Shown here: piece by piece, positions 1-6,148 of the stretch
Layout: each line of letters starts with the position of its first letter
Position numbering within the stretch: position 1 is the stretch's first letter
NCBI GenBank assembly: GCA_012735285.1
Contig: JAAYHT010000306.1
Coordinates: 1 to 7,747, forward strand
From: Clostridiales bacterium
GTDB taxonomy: Bacteria; Bacillota; Clostridia; Peptostreptococcales; Anaerovoracaceae
Length of the DNA: 7,747 nucleotides
Direction: 5' to 3'
The notes under the pieces: generated by a model
What the model saw: the letters and a program-made list of their open reading frames with translations, nothing else
Told to the model about the DNA's origin: nothing
Databases searched by the model: none
Program-made: the position numbers and the translations under genes

Positions 1-1017
1 CTATTTAGATCCTCCTGCTACTTTAATGTCGTATGAAGCACCTTTGGCTATAGCTTTTCCTATTTCTATAATGTCTCCCATGACCGCACTTCCCGTGGGC
101 AGTGGGCCTGCGCCTTTTCCATAGAACATAAGCTCACCCACTGCGTTTCCTTTGACAAATACCGCATTGAACTCATTGCTTACACCAGCAAGGGGGTGTG
201 TCAGAGGAAGTAATGTAGGTTTGACGCTGTAGTTCAATTTACCGTTCTCAAGTTTGGCGGAAGCTATAAGCTTTACTTTATGGCCAGTTTGTGTTGCCCT
301 TTCGATATCTTCTTTAGTTATTTTTGTGATACCCTCTGTTGGTATTTCATCAGGTTTAACCCTTTTACCAAATACGAGAGAAATTAGGATTGATAGTTTG
401 TTTGCAGCATCGAAGCCTTCAACATCATCAGTAGGATCTGCTTCTGCAAAGCCCTTTTCCTGAGCAATCCTTAGCACATCGGCATAATTAAGCCCGAAGT
501 CTGTCATTTGTGTTAGAATATAGTTGGTTGTCCCATTTAGGATTCCAAGTACCTCTTCAAATTGATTGGCTTGAAGGGCTGTAGTAAGGGCATTTAATAT
601 TGGAATTCCTCCAGCTACGCTGGCTTCGTATCTAAACATAACCTTGTTTTGTTCAGCTGCGTTTCTAAGAACTTCAAAATTAGCTGCAACGGCTGCTTTA
701 TTTGCCGTTACTACATGTTTGCCATTTTGCATTGCTTTGAGCATATAATCAGTGGCGGGCTCAATTCCACCCAGTAACTCAGCAATAATATCTATATTAG
801 GATCTGAAACTAGATCGTCAGGATTCTGGGTTAATAGATCCTTTGGAACATTTATATCTCTTTGTTTTTCTAAATCTTTTACTAGAATTTTTGTTATTTT
901 AAAATCGATACCGGTATTCGCTAAAATTGAATCGAAATTCATTTCCAGAGTTTTGTAAGTACCGGCACCGACATTCCCAAGACCCATGAGGCCGATATTA
1001 ATTGTTTTCTTATCCAT
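1..1017 (-). CDS. hom: Homoserine dehydrogenase, short form without ACT domain
   Basis: Cytosolic NAD(P)H-dependent enzyme that reduces aspartate semialdehyde to homoserine, the branch point to threonine and methionine. The 338-residue product opens with a Rossmann fold carrying the nucleotide-binding GLGNVG (residues 12-17). It has the conserved TANK (K107), EASVAGGIP (131-139), GILNGTTNYI (158-167), and the family signature around GFAEADPTDDVEGFDAANK. In that signature D203 and K207 match the catalytic Asp and Lys known in the family. The ATG at 1017 has GGAGGT (minus strand, 1028-1023) 5 bases upstream. The stop TAG occupies bases 3-1, so the gene is complete. Many bacterial homologues exceed 400 residues and end in an ACT domain for threonine feedback; this one stops after the catalytic domain. 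It could be a natural short form or a recent truncation whose remnant lies outside the window. It is divergent from trmL. The function call is secure. Confidence 0.95.
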   Translation of the reverse strand: MDKKTINIGLMGLGNVGAGTYKTLEMNFDSILANTGIDFKITKILVKDLEKQRDINVPKDLLTQNPDDLVSDPNIDIIAELLGGIEPATDYMLKAMQNGKHVVTANKAAVAANFEVLRNAAEQNKVMFRYEASVAGGIPILNALTTALQANQFEEVLGILNGTTNYILTQMTDFGLNYADVLRIAQEKGFAEADPTDDVEGFDAANKLSILISLVFGKRVKPDEIPTEGITKITKEDIERATQTGHKVKLIASAKLENGKLNYSVKPTLLPLTHPLAGVSNEFNAVFVKGNAVGELMFYGKGAGPLPTGSAVMGDIIEIGKAIAKGASYDIKVAGGSK

Positions 1018-1043
1018 TGCTTACCTCCGTGATTATTATTACC

Positions 1044-1073
1044 TAGACTACCATTATATTAACGTATTATAAT
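1044..1073 (+). promoter_or_regulatory. Candidate sigma-A promoter of trmL
   Basis: A perfect TATAAT (1068-1073) is preceded after 18 bases by TAGACT (1044-1049, four of six to TTGACA). Transcription would start near 1080, about 50 bases before the trmL ATG. This element overlaps the candidate hom promoter on the opposite strand, so both genes seem to be served by one compact divergent region. The -35 is weak and the region AT-rich. Confidence 0.4.
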
Positions 1074-1084
1074 ATAAGTATCAA
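1056..1084 (-). promoter_or_regulatory. Candidate sigma-A promoter of hom
   Basis: Read on the minus strand, TTGATA (1084-1079, five of six matches to TTGACA) is followed after 17 bases by TAATAT (1061-1056, four of six to TATAAT). A perfect TATAAT (1058-1053) overlaps this -10 but would give a 20-base spacer. Transcription would begin near 1050, leaving a leader of about 30 bases before the hom start. The region is AT-rich, so chance matches are likely. The call rests on spacing and position only. Confidence 0.4.
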
Positions 1085-1129
1085 AATATGTCTCATTAAA
1101 ATAGGGAAAATATTGTATATGAGGTTAAT

Positions 1130-1615
1130 ATGGACAAACAGGAATTAAACTTAAGCATTGTATTAGTAGAACCTGAGATTCCTCCTAATACAGGTAATAT
1201 CGCCAGAACGTGTGCTGCTACGGGAACAAAACTTCATCTTGTAAAACCTTTAGGTTTTTCTATAGATGATAGCCACTTAAAACGAGCAGGGTTAGATTAC
1301 TGGAAATATGTTGATCTGGAAGTTCATGAAAACTTACAAGAGTTTTTAGAAAAGTATAAAGATCGTCCCATGTACTTAATTACAACTAAAGGGATTAAAA
1401 AATATACAGATGTCAACTACGAAAGAAACGCAATGTTTCTGTTCGGAAAAGAGACTGCAGGACTACCCAAAGATTTTATAAATGAGAATATAGATAGAAC
1501 TGTAAGAATCCCGATGGGGAAGAATGCAGAGCTAAGATCGCTCAATCTTTCAAATAGTGTAGCAATAATTTTATATGAGTCCTTAAGGCAGTTTAATTTT
1601 CCTCAGATGTTTTGA
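1130..1615 (+). CDS. trmL: tRNA (cytidine/uridine-34-2'-O)-methyltransferase TrmL
   Basis: SPOUT-family methyltransferase of the TrmL/CspR type. By family knowledge it uses S-adenosylmethionine to methylate the ribose of the wobble base (position 34) in certain leucine tRNAs. The 161 residues match the usual length of this single-domain enzyme. Visible signatures are EPEIPPNTGNIART (14-27), PLGFSIDD followed by LKRAGLDYW, the SPOUT motif FGKETAGLP (105-113, containing G106 and E108), and the trefoil-knot motif RIPMGKNAELRSLNLSNSVA (126-145). The ATG at 1130 follows GAGG (1121-1124) at 5 bases, a modest binding site. The gene appears to be its own short transcript: rpoN begins 94 bases later behind a separate promoter. 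No truncation or unusual residue is seen. Paralogous SPOUT enzymes such as TrmH are longer and differ in the first motif. Confidence 0.95.
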   Translation: MDKQELNLSIVLVEPEIPPNTGNIARTCAATGTKLHLVKPLGFSIDDSHLKRAGLDYWKYVDLEVHENLQEFLEKYKDRPMYLITTKGIKKYTDVNYERNAMFLFGKETAGLPKDFINENIDRTVRIPMGKNAELRSLNLSNSVAIILYESLRQFNFPQMF

Positions 1616-1651
1616 TACAATTATTTTATATTAGCGAAATTGAGGTATTAG

Positions 1652-1660
1652 TGATATAAT
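1652..1660 (+). promoter_or_regulatory. Extended -10 promoter of rpoN
   Basis: TGATATAAT combines a perfect -10 hexamer (1655-1660) with the upstream TG of an extended -10 element (1652-1653). No good -35 is present: the best options at 17-18 base spacing (around 1631-1637) match TTGACA in only three positions. This is typical of extended -10 promoters. The start would lie near 1667, about 43 bases before the rpoN ATG. With no terminator seen before gap, this promoter could also transcribe gap-pgk-tpi-eno. Confidence 0.55.
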
Positions 1661-1687
1661 TAACTATTGCAGACAGTTTATTAATTA
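1657..1687 (+). repeat. Imperfect inverted repeat at the rpoN transcription start
   Basis: TAATTAACT (1657-1665) faces AGTT (1675-1678) and AATTA (1683-1687) across a 9-base centre, with a 4-base asymmetry on the right arm. It overlaps the end of the -10 hexamer and the predicted start site, which is where a repressor would bind or a 5' hairpin would form. All arm bases but two are A or T, so chance is a real alternative. Confidence 0.25.
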
Positions 1688-1709
1688 TTATTAGAATGAT
1701 GGTGTTGCT

Positions 1710-3128
1710 ATGAAACTGGGTTATGAACTTACAATTGAACAAACTCAGAAGCTGGTGATGACTCCTGAATTAATACAAGCTATTCAAATCTTGCAGTTTA
1801 ATACGCAAGAGCTAGATAGCTTTGTTCCGGAACAGTTACTAACTAATCCTATATTGGAAAAGGAAGAAAAGATAGATACAGACGATAGGGAAGAAGATAT
1901 ACTTAAGGAATCATCAGCAAAGATTGAAGAACTTGAACGTGATTGGGCTGAGTATTTTAAAGACACTGACTTAGATGATATAAGCTATAAACAACACTAT
2001 CAATCATCATTTGATCCAGATAAAGAAGAATTTACCTATGAGCAATTTGTTTCCTCAGAGATAACTTTAACTGATCATCTTTTTAATCAGCTTCAATATG
2101 TGGAGTTAAAACCAGCTTGTAAAGAGGTAGTAAAATATTTGATTGAAGCATTAGATGAAAACGGCTACCTTACTTCTTCTGTTGAAGAAGTAGCTGAGGT
2201 ATTTGGCATAGGAACAGATAAAGTGTTAGAGGCTTTAGAAATTCTCCAGGGTTTTGAGCCAGTTGGAGTAGGGGCTCGAAACCTCAAGGAATGTTTATTG
2301 ATACAAATGGTCAATAATGGTGATGACAGACCAGAAGTAAGACAAATTATTGAAAATCATCTTGAAGATATTGCTCAAAATAGACTTTCGAATATTGCGA
2401 AAGCGGTCGGCATAACGATTAAAGAAGTACAGGAAATTAGTGATATTATTAAAAAATATGAACCTAAGCCTGGAAGGCAGTTTGGTTCATCTATTGATAA
2501 CCGATACATTATTCCTGATGTTACAGTCGAAAAGATTGATGGTGAATACATTATTATAGTTAATGACAGCTCGGCACCTCGCCTTAACATAAATCGATAT
2601 TACAGAAAGATGCTGAAGGAAGCAGATAAAGAATCATCAACTTCTAAATTTTTAACCAGCAAACTTAATTCAGCTCTTTGGCTGATAAAGAGTATAGAGC
2701 AGAGGCGACAGACTATATACAATGTAGTAGATGCGGTAGTTCGCTATCAGTTGGACTTTTTTGAAAAAGGTCCTAAGCATCTTAAAACACTCACGTTAAA
2801 GCAGATAGCTGACGAAGTAGGTATTCATGAATCTACGGTGAGCAGATCAATCAACGGTAAGTATATGCAGACGCCTAGGGGATTGTTTGAAATTAAATAC
2901 TTCTTTACAAGCGGAGTAACTGCTAGCTGTGGCTCGGGGATTGCTTCAGAAAGTATAAAAACTCATATATGGGAAATGGTGCAAAAAGAAGATCCGAAAG
3001 CCCCATTATCTGATCAGGCAATTGCAAAAAAGTTGGCAGAAATGGGAATAGATATATCAAGACGTACAGTTGCAAAATATAGAGATGAAATGAACCTTCC
3101 CTCATCATCAAAGAGAAAGAGATATTAG
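1710..3128 (+). CDS. rpoN: RNA polymerase sigma-54 factor RpoN (SigL)
   Basis: Alternative sigma factor that directs RNA polymerase to -24/-12 promoters and needs an ATP-driven enhancer-binding activator to open them. The 472 residues show the full family plan. Region I (about 1-50) is rich in Gln and Leu and holds TQKLVMTPELIQAIQILQ. An acidic region II covers roughly 50-100, followed by the core-binding domain. The DNA-binding part has a helix-turn-helix at about 361-383 (LTLKQIADEVGIHESTVSRS). The RpoN box is SRRTVAKYRD (450-459), against the usual ARRTVAKYRE; the core RRTVAKYR is intact. The tail is basic. The start at 1710 is set by the conserved N terminus; its binding site is weak (GATGGTG, 1698-1704). 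gap follows after 32 bases with no terminator, so co-transcription is likely. No enhancer-binding activator is encoded here. Residues 407-412 are encoded by DNA that also reads as a sigma-54 promoter. Confidence 0.97.
   Translation: MKLGYELTIEQTQKLVMTPELIQAIQILQFNTQELDSFVPEQLLTNPILEKEEKIDTDDREEDILKESSAKIEELERDWAEYFKDTDLDDISYKQHYQSSFDPDKEEFTYEQFVSSEITLTDHLFNQLQYVELKPACKEVVKYLIEALDENGYLTSSVEEVAEVFGIGTDKVLEALEILQGFEPVGVGARNLKECLLIQMVNNGDDRPEVRQIIENHLEDIAQNRLSNIAKAVGITIKEVQEISDIIKKYEPKPGRQFGSSIDNRYIIPDVTVEKIDGEYIIIVNDSSAPRLNINRYYRKMLKEADKESSTSKFLTSKLNSALWLIKSIEQRRQTIYNVVDAVVRYQLDFFEKGPKHLKTLTLKQIADEVGIHESTVSRSINGKYMQTPRGLFEIKYFFTSGVTASCGSGIASESIKTHIWEMVQKEDPKAPLSDQAIAKKLAEMGIDISRRTVAKYRDEMNLPSSSKRKRY
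2930..2945 (+). promoter_or_regulatory. Candidate sigma-54 (-24/-12) promoter inside rpoN, directed at gap
   Basis: TGGCTCGGGGATTGCT matches the sigma-54 consensus TGGCACGNNNNTTGCW at every specified position except A5, which is T. The essential GG and GC pairs are present with correct spacing. Initiation would fall near 2956, inside the rpoN coding region, giving a leader of about 205 bases before gap. The element overlaps codons 407-412 of rpoN, including TCG and GGG, which stand out as GC-rich in an AT-rich gene. Against it: it lies in coding sequence, no activator site could be recognised upstream, and no activator gene is present. Confidence 0.4.
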
Positions 3129-3145
3129 TTTACATATATATAACC

Positions 3146-3152
3146 AAGGAGG
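3146..3152 (+). promoter_or_regulatory. Strong ribosome binding site of gap
   Basis: AAGGAGG lies 8 bases before the gap ATG, in the 32-base rpoN-gap spacer. It is far stronger than the rpoN site (GATGGTG). From a shared transcript this would give much more GapA than sigma-54, as expected for a glycolytic enzyme next to a sigma factor. The rest of the spacer is an AT run (CATATATATAACC) with no terminator-like hairpin and no recognisable -35 upstream. Confidence 0.8.
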
Positions 3153-3160
3153 AAAGCTGT

Positions 3161-4171
3161 ATGAAAACGAAGGTAGGAATTAACGGTTTCGGGAGAATAG
3201 GGAGGAATGCATTTAAAGTAGCAATGTCCCAAGAGAATGAATTTGAGATAGTAGCTATAAATGATATCACCAGTCCTGAAACCCTTGCGCACTTATTAAA
3301 ATATGATAGTTGCTTTGGTAAGTTTGACGGAACTGTAGAAGCAAGAGATGATTCAATAATAGTAAATGGAAAAGAAATTAAAGTATTGGCAGTTAGAAAT
3401 CCTGAGGACCTTCCTTGGAGCGACATGGGAGTAGATCTGGTATTGGAATCTACAGGATTATTTACAAAAAAAGCTGACGCTGAGAAACATATAAAAGCAG
3501 GTGCTAAGAAAGTAGTTATATCTGCGCCAGCTACTGATGAAGATATAACCATAGTAATGGGGGTTAATAATGACAAATATGACCCGGATAACCACCATAT
3601 AATTTCAAATGCTTCATGTACCACAAACTGCTTAGCACCCTTTACAAAAGTAATAGATGAAGAATTCGGAATTAGAAGAGGACTGATGACAACTGTACAT
3701 TCTTATACAAATGACCAAAAAATTTTAGATCTACCTCACAGAGATTTAAGAAGAGCGCGGGCTGCAGCAGTCTCTATGATTCCTACGACTACAGGAGCTG
3801 CTAAGGCAGTATCGTTAGTATTGCCGCAGTTAAAAGGTAAACTCAACGGGATGGCAATAAGAGTACCCACTCCGGCTGTATCCGTTGTTGATATAGTTTT
3901 CGAACTTGAAAATGAAGTCACAAAGGAAGTTGTTAATCAGGCATTAAAAGAGGCAGCTGAAGGAGAACTAAAGGGTATATTAGGGTATTGTGAAAAGCCG
4001 CTTGTTTCCGTAGATTTCAAAGGTGATCCAAGATCTTCTATTATAGATGCTCAATCTACTATGGTAATCGAAGGCAATATGGTTAAACTCTTGTCATGGT
4101 ATGATAACGAATGGGGTTACTCAAATAGAGTTATAGATCTTATGAACTTTGTTATATCAAAAGGAATATAA
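3161..4171 (+). CDS. gap: Glyceraldehyde-3-phosphate dehydrogenase, NAD-dependent, type I
   Basis: Cytosolic glycolytic enzyme that oxidises glyceraldehyde 3-phosphate with NAD+ and phosphate to 1,3-bisphosphoglycerate. Its 336 residues match the homotetrameric family. The N-terminal Rossmann fold has GINGFGRIGRNAF (6-18) and the Asp after the second strand (D35). The active site is ASCTTNC with nucleophile C153, and the base is H180 in TVHSYTNDQ. The LDLPH segment (L191, P192) and D35 are features of the NAD-using glycolytic GapA rather than the NADP-using gluconeogenic GapB. The C terminus carries the conserved SWYDNEWGYSNRV. It is the first gene of a tight gap-pgk-tpi-eno run. The gene for CggR, the SorC-type repressor often found upstream in Firmicutes, is absent and rpoN takes that position. 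Regulation by read-through from rpoN and perhaps by the internal -24/-12 element is inference. Confidence 0.97.
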   Translation: MKTKVGINGFGRIGRNAFKVAMSQENEFEIVAINDITSPETLAHLLKYDSCFGKFDGTVEARDDSIIVNGKEIKVLAVRNPEDLPWSDMGVDLVLESTGLFTKKADAEKHIKAGAKKVVISAPATDEDITIVMGVNNDKYDPDNHHIISNASCTTNCLAPFTKVIDEEFGIRRGLMTTVHSYTNDQKILDLPHRDLRRARAAAVSMIPTTTGAAKAVSLVLPQLKGKLNGMAIRVPTPAVSVVDIVFELENEVTKEVVNQALKEAAEGELKGILGYCEKPLVSVDFKGDPRSSIIDAQSTMVIEGNMVKLLSWYDNEWGYSNRVIDLMNFVISKGI

Positions 4172-4184
4172 AGGAAGGCTAGTC

Positions 4185-5375
4185 ATGATGAAAAAGTCTA
4201 TAAAGGATATTAGTGTTTCTGGAAAGCGTGTAATAGTCAGATGCGACTTTAATGTTCCTTTAAATGAAGAGGGAGAGATTACTGACGATATCAGAATTAC
4301 AAGCGCTTTACCAACTATTAAATATTTAATTGAACAAAACGCTGCTGTTATTCTTATGTCTCATCTTGGAAGGCCGAAAGGTAAGGCTGATCCTAAATTC
4401 AGCCTTAGGCCTGTCGCAGATAGACTGTCCAGTCTTTTAGATCAGGAGATCATTTTCAAAAGTGCAGATCAAGTGGTCAATGATGAGATCAAGGAGATTT
4501 CCGCTAACCTTCAACCTAAACAAATTATGCTATTAGAAAATGTAAGGTTTAGAAAAGAAGAAACTGAAAATGATCCAAAATTCTCAAAAGAGTTGGCCGA
4601 TCTTGCAGATATTTTTGTTAATGATGCATTTGGAACCGCTCACAGATCCCATTCTTCAACAACCGGAATAGCAGAATTTATTCCGGCTGTTTCAGGCTTT
4701 CTTATTGAAAAAGAAATAGAGTTTTTAGGAAATGCAATTGAAAATCCCGAAAGACCACTCCTTGCTATTATGGGAGGGGCAAAGGTAGGGGATAAAATAC
4801 CTGTTATTGAAAATCTTCTCGATAAAGTCGACAGCCTTATTATCGGCGGAGGTATGAGTTATACTTTTTTGAAAGCACAAGGTTATGAAGTTGGGCTTTC
4901 AATTGTAGACGAAGAAAAGATTGAAATGGCAAAGTCTTTAATGGACAAAGCAATCAAAAAAGGTGTGACCCTACTTCTTCCAGTTGATATTTTGGCTGCT
5001 AAGGAATTCAGCAATGATGCGGAAGCCTCGGTATTTGATATCAAGGATTTTCCTAAGGACTGGATGGGTTTAGATATTGGAGATAAGACAGTAGAGTTAT
5101 TTAAAAATGAGATAATGAAAGCCAGGACAATAATATGGAATGGCCCCGTTGGCGTATTTGAGATGCCTAAATTTTCAAAGGGAACCAGATCCATAGCAAA
5201 TGCATTAGCAGAAAGTGATGCCGTGACCATTATTGGTGGAGGAGATTCGGCTGCTGCTGTACGCCAATTTGGTCTTTCAGAAAAGATGACACACATTTCT
5301 ACCGGAGGGGGAGCATCGTTAGAGTACTTAGAAGGCAAAACACTTCCGGGAGTTGCAGTTTTACAGGATAGGTAA
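4185..5375 (+). CDS. pgk: Phosphoglycerate kinase
   Basis: Monomeric two-domain cytosolic kinase that transfers phosphate from 1,3-bisphosphoglycerate to ADP, the first ATP-yielding step of glycolysis. From the ATG at 4185 it has 396 residues, the usual bacterial length. The N-terminal substrate domain shows RVIVRCDFNVPLN (15-27) and SHLGRPKG (59-66). The nucleotide domain shows GGAKVGDKI (197-205), NGPVGVFE, and the phosphate-binding GGGDSAAAV beginning at G351. An in-frame ATG at 4149 would overlap gap by 23 bases and lacks a ribosome binding site. AAGGAAGG (4171-4178) instead serves the adjacent ATGs at 4185 or 4188, and 4185 gives the better spacing (6 bases). The gap stop codon lies 13 bases upstream of the start, which supports one transcript and possible translational coupling. 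All expected motifs are intact. Confidence 0.96.
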   Translation: MMKKSIKDISVSGKRVIVRCDFNVPLNEEGEITDDIRITSALPTIKYLIEQNAAVILMSHLGRPKGKADPKFSLRPVADRLSSLLDQEIIFKSADQVVNDEIKEISANLQPKQIMLLENVRFRKEETENDPKFSKELADLADIFVNDAFGTAHRSHSSTTGIAEFIPAVSGFLIEKEIEFLGNAIENPERPLLAIMGGAKVGDKIPVIENLLDKVDSLIIGGGMSYTFLKAQGYEVGLSIVDEEKIEMAKSLMDKAIKKGVTLLLPVDILAAKEFSNDAEASVFDIKDFPKDWMGLDIGDKTVELFKNEIMKARTIIWNGPVGVFEMPKFSKGTRSIANALAESDAVTIIGGGDSAAAVRQFGLSEKMTHISTGGGASLEYLEGKTLPGVAVLQDR

Positions 5376-5389
5376 TAGGAGGCAAATAT

Positions 5390-6136
5390 ATGAGAAAACC
5401 TTTCATAGCCGGTAATTGGAAAATGTTTAAAAATATTAAAGAAGCAAAGGAGTTTTCAGAAAAGTTTTTAAAACTATACGTTCCATCAGATGTTCAAGTA
5501 GCAATTTGTGCTCCCTATACCCAGCTTTCTACACTTGTAGAATCTTTCAAAGGTACAGCTATTAAGGTTGGTGCTCAAAACATGCACTATGAAGAGAGCG
5601 GAGCATTTACCGGTGAGATCTCCGCCAATATGTTAAAGGAAATTGGTGTAGACTACTGTATAATAGGGCATTCAGAGAGAAGACAATATTTCGCTGAAAC
5701 AGATGAAACGGTTAATAAAAAGCTAAAAAAAGCTTTTGAGTATAACATACTTCCTATATTATGTGTAGGCGAAAAATTAGAAGAAAGAGACGCTGGGAAA
5801 GAATTTGATGTAGTTAAAGCGCAGGTGATTAAAGCTTTGGATAGAATCCCCGAAGCTTCAATAGAGAAGTTAACGATAGCCTATGAACCTGTTTGGGCTA
5901 TAGGAACAGGGAGAAATGCTACTCCTGAACAGGCAAATGAAATGTGCGGATTTATAAGAAGTGTTATAGCTGAGCTTTATAGCCAAGAAACAGCGGACAA
6001 GGTTATTATCCAATACGGCGGAAGCGTAAAACCTTCCAATATTACAGAATTGATGAATATGTATGAGATAGATGGTGCTTTAGTAGGTGGGGCCAGCTTA
6101 AATCCTACAGATTTTATTGAAATAGTAAATTTTTAG
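5390..6136 (+). CDS. tpiA: Triosephosphate isomerase
   Basis: Cytosolic TIM-barrel enzyme that interconverts dihydroxyacetone phosphate and glyceraldehyde 3-phosphate. Its 248 residues are typical. Catalytic positions are all present: K11 in GNWKM, H94 in IIGHSERR, and E166 in AYEPVWAIGTG, the start of the mobile loop. The phosphate-binding regions QYGGSVKPSN and GALVGGASL are near the C terminus. A full AGGAGG (5377-5382) sits 7 bases before the ATG, directly after the pgk stop, with a 14-base intergenic gap. In many Firmicutes a phosphoglycerate mutase gene follows tpi; here eno follows directly after 12 bases. No anomalies in the protein. Confidence 0.97.
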   Translation: MRKPFIAGNWKMFKNIKEAKEFSEKFLKLYVPSDVQVAICAPYTQLSTLVESFKGTAIKVGAQNMHYEESGAFTGEISANMLKEIGVDYCIIGHSERRQYFAETDETVNKKLKKAFEYNILPILCVGEKLEERDAGKEFDVVKAQVIKALDRIPEASIEKLTIAYEPVWAIGTGRNATPEQANEMCGFIRSVIAELYSQETADKVIIQYGGSVKPSNITELMNMYEIDGALVGGASLNPTDFIEIVNF

Positions 6137-6148
6137 GAGGGAATATTC

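Noticed and set aside
1..8. CTATTTAG at the window start also occurs in the reverse complement of the window tail (7695-7702)
   Set aside because: The match is only eight AT-rich bases and does not extend, so it is not evidence of terminal repeats.
254..958. Two short plus-strand open frames opposite hom
   Set aside because: They are the reverse of an intact homoserine dehydrogenase gene and have no independent signal.
1657..1671. Possible sigma-54 -12 element (TTGCA) upstream of rpoN
   Set aside because: There is no GG pair at the required distance upstream, while a perfect extended -10 sigma-A element is present.
3024..3039. Minus-strand sigma-54-like element (TGCCAACTTTTTTGCA)
   Set aside because: The TTGCA half is good, but the essential GG at -24 is GC-swapped and only four of seven -24 positions match; it also points away from gap.
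3129..3145. TATATATATAAC as a -10 element for a separate sigma-A gap promoter
   Set aside because: No acceptable -35 hexamer or TG extension is found at the right distance in the end of rpoN; more likely just an AT-rich spacer.
3130..3624. 164-codon open frame on the minus strand opposite gap
   Set aside because: It mirrors a highly conserved gap coding sequence, has no recognisable domain and no supporting context; it is an antisense shadow.
4149..4184. Upstream in-frame ATG that would extend Pgk by 12 residues
   Set aside because: It overlaps gap, has no ribosome binding site, and the family N terminus begins at the ATG pair at 4185/4188 behind AAGGAAGG.
4883..5338. 151-codon open frame on the minus strand opposite pgk
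   Set aside because: It lies wholly within intact pgk, is Ser/Pro-rich as expected for a shadow frame, and has no recognisable domain.
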